64,000 bases of DNA from Epiperipatus broadwayi (lineage: Eukaryota; Onychophora; Udeonychophora; Euonychophora; Peripatidae), in NCBI GenBank assembly GCA_028023455.1, contig JAQFVV010006549.1, positions 498,001 to 562,000 of the forward strand, read 5' to 3'. Each line of letters opens with the position of its first letter. Positions within the stretch are counted from its first letter, which is position 1. Both the position numbers and the translations under genes were made by a program. The notes beneath the pieces are model-generated. The model was not told the DNA's origin and did no database searches. It worked only from the letters and a program-made list of their open reading frames with translations. Below, in pieces: positions 1-11,965 of the stretch.

Positions 1-2940
1 AAGTTTATATAGCAACAAATCAGTGACAATGGTATACTGAATTGATTATTTAGTTTTATTATAGTTGAGAATCTAAATATATTTAAATATTTAGGAAAAC
101 AATTATATTTATATTGATGGATTGAATTTATCTCTGAAAAAAAAAAAAACACTTAGGTTGCAATTTAGTGGTTTACAATATAATTTTTTATTTAACTGTT
201 TAAGGTTAGTTAAGTGTAATGGAAAACATGTCCACAGAGGCATGAATGTGTGTAACCTCAACATTATCAATAATCAAGGCTACATCATGTTACAAAATCA
301 TTTATTTATTTATAAAAAAAAATGTTTGTTTTTAAGTAAAAAAAAATTTCATTATTAAACAAAGAATTAAAGTATACACATAATATAAACAAAAAATTAA
401 TGCATAAATTCTAATTGTTTTAATAATAAATTTTTAAATCTACAATACATATTAATAAACTTACTTGTAAAAATTAATTTCTAAGACAAAGTGACTTTCC
501 TTTTTCAAATATCTTGGAGCATCTAAAGGCATTGGTGATACCAAATGATAATGCATTTGTAATTTTATTTTATATCTTATTATAATGTACACTAGATTTT
601 TAAGTTTAGGTGTTTTAAGTTTTATTTAGTCATTTAAATAATGAATGCTGATGAACCAAATTTTATTCTATATAATATTTGTTAAATTCTGATTCTTTCT
701 TATATTTGATTACTGTATACTATACAGATACAATTAAAACTTATCAGATAATTATATTTTTATATTACAATCGTTACATCAAATTCCTTCTACTGCATTT
801 TTAGTAACTTGGCAACCAATACTGCTGAATTAAAAAATAAAATCAGTAGAGGGTGTGAGATTATTTATTTCTAAAGCTTTAAAATATTCAAGATAAGTGA
901 ATGATTAAAAATATCAAATAAATTAAAGAGAAAATTGGTAGTTGTAGAAGTCTTATAAAATTAAATGCCTTTTTTCATCTCTTATACAATTTTGCTAAAG
1001 TTTTATATAATCTCTGGTTTAACCTAAACATTTTCATGCTAATGAAACAGTTTTTATTGTTATAGTTAATGAAGACACCATTAGTTTGTCTCTTATCACA
1101 ATCGAATACAAATGAACTATTATAATGATGACTAATTTTCTTCTTAATTTTATGAAAATTGTTTTTATATCGTGGCTTTGAATTTAATAATAATAATCAA
1201 CCAACATTTTTTTAGAATCTTTACTTCTCAGCTACAAATTTTTATATCCATATAATAAATAAATGTGGGATGTCTTTCTGAATACATTTTCGGGTTATTT
1301 CAGAATTTCATAGCTACCAGCCATGACCTGGGATTAATAGGTCGATGCATTAATTATTTTATTATGGTACTACTGTTAAAGTAAATTCAATTTTACATAT
1401 AAATTTTAATTTTAATGGAAATTACTCAATGTATTTTTATAAATATTACTTCTCCTATGATATATTAAAATGTAGTATCAATTAAAAGCAGAATTAACAA
1501 TCTAAAATTAAATCATTTAGTAACTGTATTTTTATATAAAATATTTAACTTAAGCTAAAAATAATGTCAATTTTTAGCTGCATCCAAAATTTTATAAGGA
1601 TCGAAAAGCTAAGTAATAATGTTTATATCTGTGATGACTGAAAATATATTAACTGTCCAAATATATTCACGATATATATAATCAAAATTAAAAGAAAACC
1701 ACCCTTTACAAATATTACTAGATGTTTGTTATTTTTGCAAAAATGTTTTTAAATGCAATGGTTTATTTTAAAATGTGTGAAAAATAGCATTTATTTTATT
1801 CTATTTTAATCTAATCCATAGGGAAAAGAATTACAAAATCTGCTTTACAGTAACACACAGTTCTTTGTCTCAAAGTCTGTTGAAGTGGTGGAATTGCTTC
1901 TTTAGAAAGATCCTAAAGAGAGTGAATAGTATTTACTTCATTAAAAAAGACTGCTATCCTCAGGCTTTTTACTCTAATATTAAAGCACTATTCAATGTTC
2001 TTTTAGGTAAAAGAATCAATGCTGTTTTTGCAGATAGAAAAGTTATTTTAATTGATTATCTTCAGAGTGAGGATATATTTTATTTTTAAAAAAGACTGAT
2101 ATCAGTTTTCACCTCATCACCTAAACTGTTTAAAATTTATTTATTTTGTCTTCTATTTTTAATTAGAAATCAAATTAAAAGAAATAAATATTCAATATGT
2201 CTATGTTTCTATATATACAAAAATTTCTGTATTTTAAAATAAAAATAGTGTATGTAAATTATCCATAAAATCTAAGCTGGTTATCGATAAGTAATATAGC
2301 AAAGCAGAACTCCGAAATAATTATTAGCTACTCATGGGAGGCAAAACATTTAAATCATAGTTTTAAAAAAGTAGTACTATTGGCAGAGTGAGACTAAAAG
2401 AGTCGGGATTATAAAAAGGAACTTAGAGAAATATCTTTAATGATCATTTGATTCAAAAACAAATTTGAGGTATTATTACATATTCTCAGAATGCCATTTC
2501 TTGAATCTCAAGAAATAATAAGTCAACAATAGAATCTATTACTCACTCATGAAGCAAATTATTTACTTACCAATGTATCTACCTACTATTTATATAGACA
2601 TGTGGTGACTTGATGGATTCATGAATTAAATGATTGAAGATACTTTGTATAGCCTGAAACAATATCAATATAATGGGTTTGATCTAAAGATTTCAGCATC
2701 AAAGATCATTTTTCACTTTGTAGCTTGCACAGTATATGATCTTCTAAACAACTAATCATTAATATACAATAGATTTAATTGATAATTACAATATCATATA
2801 CATTTTACCAAAAATGCAAATAATTTTGATTTTTTAAAAATCAATATATAAATTAATACATTGTCATAAGTCTTTTTATCATAATTTTGTTAAGTGAATT
2901 TTATTCTTTTCAATTTTTTGTCTTTATTTTTTTTTTTTTT
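1..2940. other. AT-rich stretch, nothing recognised
   Basis: No long open frame, RNA gene or clear repeat structure is visible. The short frames at 122-358 and 1,865-2,089 have low-complexity Lys/Phe/Asn-rich products and no family motif. A T run at 2,927-2,940 directly precedes the foldback element. Confidence 0.5.
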
Positions 2941-2944
2941 GGTG

Positions 2945-5455
2945 GATATATTTTGGATGCTGATTTAATATGCACTCACAGCTATTTTGAATTATAAGAA
3001 CCGCCCAAAATCCAGGCTCACACATCCAAGCGATCCACATTGATCAATTTATACATTATCGCAATTCGACCATTCGTTACAAAATTGGAATTTTCATCAA
3101 AAAAACAGTCATGTCATTAAAATATTAAAACACAAAATTCGCAATTTTTATCAAAAATTAAAAAATAAAAACTTGGTTTGATCAGGCTTTTTCATCACTA
3201 TTATAAAATTGCCATTTTCATAAAAAAAAAAAAACAACAACCCAATTTTCGTAGTTATAAGAAATCTAATCACATGATTAAAAAATTAAACACAAAATTT
3301 GCAATTTTAAAAAATCAAATTTAAATTTGCTAGTTTATTTAACCATGTACTCATGATAATAAAAAAATCAATTCAAAGCAATAATTACATTTTCATCCAG
3401 TTATATTTATGGAATTACGTGACTAAAATGGTGCACAAATATTTTACATTCAGATTCATTACCTAAATTTACATCAACCTTTAAAAAAATCAAATTTAAG
3501 TTTACTAGTTTATTAAACCACCTACACATGGCAATCAAAAGAATATGCCCATATCAAATAAAGTATATAAATTTAGAGTACTTAAACAGAAAAAGTAAAG
3601 AAAAAAATTGAAAAAAATATTAAAAACCCACAAGTTCAATAAATGAAAAATTGATAGATTTAAAATATGAATTATACTATATGCCAAAAGATTATAACTT
3701 ATAAAATATGAATGTTAAAACATAATGATGGTGCAAAGGCTGATTGCTAGTTTAAATTTAAGTTTGTTAGTTTATCAAGCATTTTTGGGAATAAAAAAAA
3801 ACAATTTCCATAGTTATAAAAAATATAATCATGTGATTAAAAAAACAAAATGCAATTTCACAAATATTTGAAATTAATTTTCATACGGTTATACTTATGA
3901 AATCACATGACAAAAAAGGTGCACAAACATCCTAAATTTAGATTCATTATCTAAATTTACATCAACCTTTAAAAAAATCAAATTTAAGTTTACTAGTTTA
4001 TTAAACTATCTACTCATGACAATCAAAAGGATATGCCCATATGAAATAAAGCATATTAATTTAAAGTACTTAAACAGAAAAAGTAAAGGAAAAAATTGAA
4101 AAAAAATATTAATTAAAAATCCACATGTTCAATAATTGTAAAATTGATAGAATTCAAAATGATGGTGACCGCACTCTAAATATTAAATATTTATTACTTC
4201 TAAACTATGAATGTTAATAAAAATCTGAATTTCCAAATACTGAAACATTATAACTTCTAATTACTAGAAATTCTTGTTTTGTCCAATGTAGATACTGTTC
4301 AAAATTTGTCTCCTAACTTTGTAATGGAATCTACTGTTGATCATGTGAGATCCACATGGGCTCTAGATATCGATAATTTGCATCCGTACATTGAACTCTT
4401 GAAATCGATACAAATCTCTAGTTATTTACATGCAAGTGACTTTTACCATCAACAAATGAACACAGAAACATGTTTAAAGAAAATAAATAGATTTTATTAT
4501 TGCCAATACAAATATTGTCTAAAGTGAAAAATATTAATATTACACTAAATAAAAAATTAATAAATTAATAAATTTGATTCCTTCATTTTGTTAAAATTCT
4601 TTAAGTTTTTAAAAATTGACACTTTTCTTTTGTTTCTGATTTAATATAATACTTTGAGATGATAATTATGGAGGAGAAGGTTCATGTTGAAATACATACA
4701 CTAGAACATAAAAAGAATGGTAACATATATAAATAAAAATTTGTTGATTATTTCAAATGTAAAAGGTATTTACTTTTAAATAAGATAAACACTAACCTTT
4801 TCACCATCAGTAGTTATCTTTAGCATCTTTGGGAAATTTAATAAATGAATCTGTCTCATTTAGATGCTTTTTGTCCATCCACCAAGAAAATGAATCTATA
4901 TATGATTATAAAAGATCCAAGGACGTCCCTGTCATTTTTTTTTAATATCTTAACTTTGGCTTCCAACCATGATCATTCAGTGGATCAAAATTTGTCTTTT
5001 ATAAACATTTTCAAATCATATGATCACATGTGAGTCTTTAACCTCTATTTACTTAAATATAGAAACATTTACATATTTTAAAGTAATTAACAAAAGAATA
5101 AAGATCAGAAAGACTTATTGCAGGTAGACGGCAATTTTTTAAAACCTAAACAATTTTAACATGAATAATTTTAAGTAAGCTTTGTATTATCAATAATAAA
5201 AGCTATTTATTTTCTTTAATTATTCAAACTGAAGTCAATCTCCAATAATGTACTATTTCTTAAATATTAGATATTATGAATCTGTGCGCACTCACTCACC
5301 CGGTAAAAGTTTAAAAAACTTAAGTGAATCACTTAAGTTTAGATTATACATTCTGTGTACACCAACTCTTACAGATCATGCTTAAATCAGGGCTTGAGTC
5401 TACTGTGTGCCTGATGTTATAATCAAATATTCAATTGTACAAATCTATTTAAAAT
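2945..5455 (+). repeat. Left arm of the foldback element
   Basis: The left arm pairs with 5,555-7,608 except for an insertion at about 4,520-5,220. Two subrepeats share a phrase that contains TTTAAGTTTACTAGTTTATT, once near 3,494 and once near 3,981. Identity to the right arm is high but with many mismatches and indels, so the element is not recent. Confidence 0.72.
4520..5220. other. Segment present only in the left foldback arm
   Basis: The right arm runs straight from its counterpart of about 5,230 to that of about 4,510, while the left arm has some 650-700 extra bases. These hold no recognisable frame: the one at 4,845-5,033 looks like chance. It may be an unidentified insertion, or a deletion may have occurred in the right arm. 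No clean flanking duplication was found. Confidence 0.45.
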
Positions 5456-5554
5456 ATCATAGGAGAAAGCCAGTGTCTCATTTTTAATCACCTACAACTA
5501 AACAAACATGACTTATAAATGTAAATCTATTATTATAAAGTGCTGAAAATCATT

Positions 5555-7608
5555 AATTTAAATAGATTTTTACAATTGAATACTTGATTATAACATCAGG
5601 CATACAATAGACTCAAGTCCTGATTTAAGCATAGTCTGTAAGAGTTGGTGTATATAGAATATACGCTCTAAACTTGAGTGGTTCACTTATGTTTTTTAAA
5701 CTCTTACATTGAGTGAGTGCATGTAGATTTATAATATTTAAGAAATAGCACATTATCAAAGATTGACTTCCATTTGAATAATTTCAGATATTTCTGTGCT
5801 TTATAATAATAGATTTATTTTTTTCAAACATGTTTCCGTGCTCATTTGTTGATGGTAAAAGTCACTTGCATCTAAATAACTAGAAATTTGTATCAATTTC
5901 AAGAGTTTGATGTATCAATGCTAATTATTGATTTTTAGAGACCATGTGGATCTCATGCAATTAAGAGTAGATTCCATTATAAATGTTAGGAGATTAATTT
6001 TGAACAGTATCCATGTGGGACAAACCAAGAATTTCTCGTAATTAGAAGTTACAATGTTTCAGTATTTGGAAATTCAGACTTTTAATAACATTCATAGTTT
6101 AGAAGTTATAAACATTTAATATTCAGTGTGTTGTTTCTGCTGTTTTGAATTTTATCAATTTTACATTTATTGAACATGTTGATTTTTAATTAATATTTTT
6201 TTCATTTTTTTCCTTTACTTTTTCTGTTTAAGTACTCTAAATTTATATGTTTTATTGCATATGGGCATATTTTTTTGATTGTCATAAACTAGTAAACTTA
6301 AATTTGATTTTTTTAAAGGTTGATATAAATTTAGATAATGAATCTGAATTTAAGATGTTTGCATGCTTTTTTTCGTCATGTGATTCCATAAGCATAACTA
6401 TGAAAATATAACTATTGCTTAAAATTAATTTCAAATATTGTGAAATTGCATTTTACTTTTTTAATCACATGATTACATTTTTATAACTATGAAAATTGTT
6501 TATTTTATTCCCCAAAATGCTTGATAAACCAGAAAACTTAAATTTAAACTAGCAATCAGCCTTTGCACCATCATTATTTTTAACGTTCATATTTTATAAG
6601 TTATAAACTTTTGGCATACAGTATAATTCATATTTTAAATCTATCAATTTTATGTTTATTGAACATGTGGATTTTTAATATTTTTTCAGTTTTTTCTTTT
6701 ACTTTTTCTGTTTAAGTACTCTAAATTCATATGCTTTATTTTATATGGACATATCCTTTTAACTGTCATGTGTTTAATAAACTAGTAAACTTAAATTTGA
6801 TTTTTTTAAAAAGTTGATGTAAATTTAGATAATAAATCTGAATATAAAATATTTGCATGCCTTTTTTAGTCATGTGATTCCATAAATATAACTGTATGAA
6901 AATGTAATTATTGCTTAAAATTGATTTTTTTATTGTCATGAGTAGATGGTTAAATAAACTAGCAAACTTAAATTTGATTTTTTAAAATTGCAAATTTTGT
7001 GTTTTAATTTTTAATCACATGATTACATTTCTTATAACTATGAAAATTGGGGGGTTTTTTTTTTTATGAAAATGGCAATTTTGTAATATTGATGAAAAAG
7101 TCTGATCAAACCAGGTTTTTTTTTAACCATGTGATTCCATAAATATAACTGTATAAAAATGTAATTATCATTTAAAATTGATTTTTTTTATTGTCATTAG
7201 TGATTGGTTAAATAAACTAGCAAACTTAAATTTGATTTTTTAAAATTGCTAATTTTGTGTTTTAATTTTTTAATCACGTGATTAGATTTCTTATAACTAC
7301 GAAAATTGGGGGTTTTATTTTTGATGAAAATAGCGATTTTGTAATATTGATGAAAAAGTCTGAACCAACCAAGTTTTTATTTTTTAATTTTTGATGAAAA
7401 TTGCAAATTTTGTGTTTTAATATTTTAATCATGATTGGCTTTTTTATTTTTGATGAAAATGGCAATTTTGTAACAAATGGTCCGATCGCGACAATGTATA
7501 AATTGATCAATGTGACTTATCATTTGGATGTGTCATCCTGGGTTTTAGGTGGTTCTTATAATTCAAAATGGCCTTGAGAACATACTAAATCAGCACCATA
7601 TTTTGTCC
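5555..7608 (-). repeat. Right arm of the foldback element
   Basis: This is the reverse complement of the left arm. Near its outer end (about 6,920-7,470) a block containing a phrase with AAACTAGCAAACTTAAATTT is repeated, so the right arm has extra internal copies. The frame on the minus strand at 7,274-7,510 lies inside this repeat and is not a gene. Confidence 0.72.
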
Positions 7609-8860
7609 TATTAAAGATAAGATAAAATATGAGTGATGGTATTACCGAGTAGTATCTATGTTTATAATTTGTTCAATCTATTTAAATAAAATAATTACTT
7701 ATGAACATATTAATGAAGTTAGTGAAGTACATGATGATGTAATAAATAAAATAACCAGATGGTTAATTTCTTGATATTTCAGTTGATGATCAGGCATCGG
7801 GGATGACATATTAAACTTTGATCCAAAACACTTTGGCTCCTGATTTCATCAGTCTATCAGTGTGTTAAACCATGCAGGACACAATATTTGCATAAATGAT
7901 AATAAAAAGTATTAATAATATCCGAAATGAATTTAATCAGGTACATAACATAAATATATTTTAAAAAATATCACTAAAATATTGAGATATTTATCATATT
8001 TAAAAAAAAAAAAACGTAATTATATTATAAAATGCATACATAATTAATATTTTAAAAAAAGCATTATATATTTTATATCTAAAGTCTCTTTGGTATATAA
8101 AATAATAAAAATTAAAAAGGCTTTATATTCAAATAAAAAAATTAATAAGTAAAGGTAAATGAATGGTTTGCTTCTTGGGAGTTCATAAAAACTATGAGTC
8201 CCAGAAGTGTTAGAACTGGAATCAAAGATCTTATGCTCTAGAGTATGACACTTTATTACTGCACAAAAAATGATAAACTGATTGATAACTGAGCATTGAA
8301 ATATATTTTGTAAATCTTTCTGGAACCATTTTATCAATATATATATATATTTTTTAAAGAGTAATAAATAAAATTATCCTATTTTTACAATTAAATTACT
8401 TCTTATCTCTATGAAAAATTATTATATTGACGGTATTCTATTTATGTAAAAATTAAAAACAAACTGTAAATTTAATGCTTGAAACATTGTGGTGACCGTA
8501 TATTACTCATACTTTAATATGGAATTATTTCTATCATCTAGTTTTAATGGCTAAATGTTATTAAAAAAAATTTAAACTTTATTTACATTTTTAGAAATAT
8601 ATTAAAGTGTTAGTAAAGACACATAAGTTAGTATAGAGCTTAATATGTCAATGAGATTATTAGCCTCTCTTTTTCATATATTGTCGACCTGATCAATGAC
8701 AACACTAATGTGTAATGAAACCAGTGATCCTTAAATTCAAAAATACATAATTTATGATGACGTTTTATTCAGTAATGTAAGTCTTTAATATATTTGTGAT
8801 TTCTTTTTCACAATTCTACACCAACTTTCATAACTTTGGAAGTATACACATATATGGTTA
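7609..8860. other. AT-rich stretch, nothing recognised
   Basis: No family motif was found on either strand. The 97-residue minus frame at 8,044-8,337 is hydrophobic and low in complexity, with no neighbours or repeats to support it. Confidence 0.45.
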
Positions 8861-8879
8861 AAAATAAACAATTCATTAT

Positions 8880-8984
8880 GTCAGGCATTGGTGGTCGAGA
8901 GGTCAGCGACAGCTGCTTTACAAGCAGTTGTTCCAGGTTAGCGGGTTCGCTTCCCGGCTGATGCTATGAGACATGAGAAAAAGT
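8880..8984 (+). mobile_element. tRNA-like short SINE, copy 1
   Basis: A tRNA-like unit of about 80 nt is followed by a short A-rich tail. Acceptor-like halves (GCATTG near the start, TGATGCT near the end) can pair. An A-box-like GGTCGAGAGGTCAGCG is followed by an anticodon-like arm GCTGC-TTTACAA-GCAGT (TAC in the anticodon position), and then a B-box-like GGGTTCGCTTCCCGG. The unit is flanked by a perfect 19-bp direct repeat, AAAATAAACAATTCATTAT, at 8,861-8,879 and 8,985-9,003. That proves retroposition. There is no body domain beyond the tRNA-like head, so this is an unusually short SINE. It is unlikely to be a working tRNA gene, because it is mobile and occurs in several diverged copies. Confidence 0.88.
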
Positions 8985-9003
8985 AAAATAAACAATTCAT
9001 TAT

Positions 9004-9960
9004 CAACCTCAATATACAAATACAAAAAGTACGTTTTAAATTACATTTGTAAATTGTAATTAATTTAACAGCTTCTCAGTGAAATTATAAACTATATTAT
9101 ACTATATATATCTATTTGAACTTTTTTTATATATGGGTATTTAAATAAATAGTGTATTAAGTAAACTTCCATTTGAATTATTCAGTGCAAGCATTTTTGT
9201 ATTTCAATATCTTAAAAGTTGATATGAGAAAGTCTGAAATTTGAATTTACTTCTTTATTTATAATATCAGATTAATATTTTTAAAATTATTTATTTATTA
9301 TATGCAATATTTAAACAAAGAGTTTTATCAGCTTTGTTTAGAAATATTTAGACAGTGATTGACATATCTAATTTAAATATTTTAAATGAGAAAGAAAGTA
9401 TGATTAATTGCTTGACTAACACTTCTAATATTTATTTTCAGGATTTAAATATGATGTGCAGTTTAGTGACTTTATGGAAATTAAATAAAACTGGAAAAAA
9501 AAAACACGTCATTAGAGCAACAAGAAACAATGAATTAGAAATGCATAGGAAAAGTTGATCAAAAGTTGATTGCTGTTTATGAAAGCATGTTTGTGACAGA
9601 GCTCTAATTAAAAGATGTTAAAATTATGTGTAAAAACTTGCAAGCAATAGCAAACTATTCTTTGTAATAACTCTAGACCTATGATGACTTTGTGTTATTA
9701 ATTAACATTAGTATTGTATTACATTAACTTGCAGAAAACGCGCGCACACACACACACATATAACAAAATTTAAATTATTTTTAATCAACTGTTCAACATT
9801 ATAGTATTTTTTTATTATATACCTTCTAAAGCAAAGTAAATTGAAAACTGTCATTTGTTTTCTATTTTATTTCTTGATTTGTTTTATATTCTATCCTTTA
9901 TTAAAATTGTTTATAATATTCACTCGTTTCTTTACTTTTTTCCCATAATGTTTTTTCTTT
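9004..9960. other. AT-rich stretch with a short CA repeat
   Basis: A (CA)n run lies near 9,745-9,759. The 67-residue frame at 9,355-9,558 has no recognisable motif. Nothing else was found. Confidence 0.45.
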
Positions 9961-9964
9961 TATA

Positions 9965-10896
9965 GCTGATCTGTTTATTGCTTATAGGGATCTCCAAGAT
10001 GATATGAATGTGCACAGTTTGGAAGGTATTAAATATAAACACTTAAGTAATCATTTTAAAAGTCATGGCAATGCATGGTTGGATATATCAAAGAAAAATG
10101 TGTTGAAAAAGTTCCACTCTATATATGCACCCCAATCTACGTGAAATTTGTTTTCAAACTAGTGAATGGCTTGTTTCCAACAACTAAGGTTCTAAATGAA
10201 AGACTATATATGAATTTAGATCCAGTCTGTTCACTGTGCAAATCTGGTAATGAGAATTTTCAGCATCTATTCAAAGAATGTTCGGCATTTAGGCAGATAA
10301 GAGCTAAAGTGTTCCACAGGCCAATCATAAACTTAAAACTTTTACTTAGTCAATACATTGAGAAATTTAACCCTCACATTGCAATGGTGACTGTGCATAC
10401 CCTTAAGACAATATGGTATATATGATGTACTGTGATATTTGACAACAAGAAATTCAATTGGCTGAAAAAACTCTATAGCGATTGGGAAACTTATTTCAGT
10501 CAATGTCTGAGATACTTGCCAAGGAAGATGATGAATCGAATCTGAGGTGGTCCTGAAATAACTCTATGTGAGATTATCAGATGAATATTTGTCTTGAATA
10601 AAGGTTTAATTCTTATGCATGGCTTATTCCTTGGGCTAATTAATCATTTTTTACATGCTTTGCTCATTTGAGTTGCATGTCTTAGAATCTCCATCTAGTA
10701 CAGTGATACAAGTCAATCTCTTTGAGTTTAGGATAACGAGTTAATTGCCTGCAGACTTTTTGTCTTAATAGTGGAATATATCAAATTCTTTGGGGTTTGG
10801 TATACAAAACTGTAACATATTTATCATTTGTTTAATTACTTGTATAAATTGTAATTATTTATTGTGTTAATAAAGGTTTTTTATTTAAAAAAAAAA
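9965..10896 (+). mobile_element. 5'-truncated LINE, 3' end with poly(A)
   Basis: The segment encodes the C-terminal part of a non-LTR reverse transcriptase protein. It is followed by an untranslated region, an AATAAA signal at 10,869-10,874 and a 10-A tail at 10,887-10,896. The protein starts in one frame (about 9,965-10,145) and continues in another (10,140-10,425), so there is a frameshift. The missing 5' half is typical of incomplete target-primed reverse transcription. Confidence 0.75.
10140..10425 (+). pseudogene. LINE C-terminal zinc-binding (zf-RVT-like) fragment
   Basis: The product contains LVNGLFPTTKVLNERL, then CSLCKSGNENFQHLFKEC, then AFRQIR. This is the C-x2-C-x8-H-x4-C pattern seen at the C-terminus of many LINE reverse transcriptases (the zf-RVT type of domain). 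Reading frames upstream (from 9,965) and downstream (10,440-10,555, with a Trp-rich NWLKKLY-like stretch) continue the same protein after frame changes or stops. It is therefore a fragment of a dead element, not a host gene. The clade is not assignable from this piece alone. Confidence 0.72.
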
Positions 10897-10931
10897 TTGT
10901 CTATTTATTTCACCCCAAAAATCCAATTCTT

Positions 10932-11039
10932 GTCAAGCATTGTTAGCCAAGAGGTCAGTGCAGCCACCGTGCAAGCAAGCAGTTGGTTGCAGATGGTTGT
11001 TGTGGATTTTCCTCCCGGCCAATGCTATGACATATAGAA
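10932..11039 (+). mobile_element. tRNA-like short SINE, copy 2 (diverged)
   Basis: It has the same layout as the copy at 8,880: AAGCATTGTTAGCCAAGAGG at the start, AATGCTATGACATA at the end, and a B-box region that has decayed. It is flanked by the 15-bp repeat AAAAATCCAATTCTT at 10,917-10,931 and 11,040-11,054. It sits about 35 bp past the poly(A) of the LINE 3' end. Several insertions and substitutions in the anticodon and T-arm regions show that it is older than the copies at 8.9 and 53.4 kb. Confidence 0.8.
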
Positions 11040-11245
11040 AAAAATCCAATTCTTTATTTCCATATTTTTTCGTAATACATTTTTTCTGCACATTATTTAA
11101 CATATTTTTTGTATAATTTTCTCAAAGAACTTTTGTGGGTTTTTTTAAAGGTATTTTTCAAAGGTTTTTAGATGCCTTGTTTAAGTACTCAGTTTCATAT
11201 TTATATATAAATTGTTAATCCTCCTTGTTTACCTTCTTTTTAAAT

Positions 11246-11376
<131 letters not shown>

Positions 11377-11936
11377 CATATCTCACTAAATTATTAACAG
11401 TAATTTATCAAGTACATTAATTTTGACTTAATTTTTTCTTTAACTAAGAGTTTATTAATATAAATAATGGTTTTCTTGTGGAGACAATTTAACATGCCAA
11501 TGCATGAAAATTGTAGAGTAGCCACAGAAAAACTTTTATCCATTCATTCAATAGCAATTATATGGCTTTTTTTAATGATTTTTAAGGTATCCAGGTTTAG
11601 GAAATGAATGATCTAAACCATAATCTGTGAATATAATAGTTTATTTAATATAATCATCTATAATATTTCAACATAGAATGCAGAAATGTCATCTAAATTG
11701 ATGATACTTTGACTTCTCAAAAATATTTGTTGCCTTAAATAGAAAAATCTATAATAATATGAAAAAAATTAAAAATCTTTGTCACAAAGATTAAAGTCTT
11801 ATTTCTAATCAATGAAAACAGGATGCTCAATTTTTCATAAGAAAACATCTCATCTGAATATAATTTTTTAACATACATACCATTTACAACTTTCTTAAAC
11901 ACTTTATCAATACTCTTTATTTATATCAAACCTAAC
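11377..11936. other. AT-rich stretch, nothing recognised
   Basis: No motif was found. The part nearest 11,880-11,936 is probably the region just downstream (on the minus strand) of the ribozyme-like motif. It resembles the AAATAAA- and AAAGTGTT-containing segment that follows the same motif in the 40 kb element. Confidence 0.35.
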
Positions 11937-11937
11937 A

Positions 11938-11965
11938 GTTTCAACTGTCCTGCAGTCATCATCAG
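11938..11965 (-). ncRNA. Hammerhead-ribozyme-like core, isolated PLE end
   Basis: The minus strand reads CTGATGA, then a hairpin of GACTG and CAGTT around a short loop, then GAAAC. This is the hammerhead catalytic core (CUGANGA, helix II, GAAA) with the same helix II sequence as the two motifs in the 39-44 kb Penelope element. The following sequence, with TGTTAGG and later ATAAATAAAG, resembles the sequence following those motifs. It is most likely the surviving end of a Penelope-like element on the minus strand. Helix I and helix III were not resolved, so activity is not claimed. Confidence 0.6.

Larger units (their letters stand above)
2945..7608. mobile_element. Large foldback element (long inverted repeat, non-coding)
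   Basis: The sequence from about 2,945 inward is the diverged reverse complement of the sequence ending near 7,608. Matching landmarks are the outer words TGCTGATTTA (left) and TAAATCAGCA (right), GATCAATTTATACATT against AATGTATAAATTGATC, and, near the centre, the words at 5,417-5,453 against 5,556-5,593. The central loop is about 100 bp. Within each arm a block repeats with a spacing of about 490 bp (compare 3,395 with 3,882), so the arms hold direct subrepeats. There is no transposase-like frame. The left arm carries an extra segment near 4,520-5,220. This architecture matches foldback-type DNA elements with long, internally repeated termini; the superfamily cannot be assigned. The exact ends and target duplication are not resolved. 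Confidence 0.75.

Noticed and set aside
8880-8984. Functional tRNA gene with a TAC anticodon
   Set aside because: It has a 19-bp target duplication and three diverged relatives in the window, so it is a SINE; the variable region is also wrong for a valine tRNA.
9355-9558. 67-codon plus frame as a small gene
   Set aside because: No recognisable motif, no poly(A) or splice context, and composition like the surroundings.
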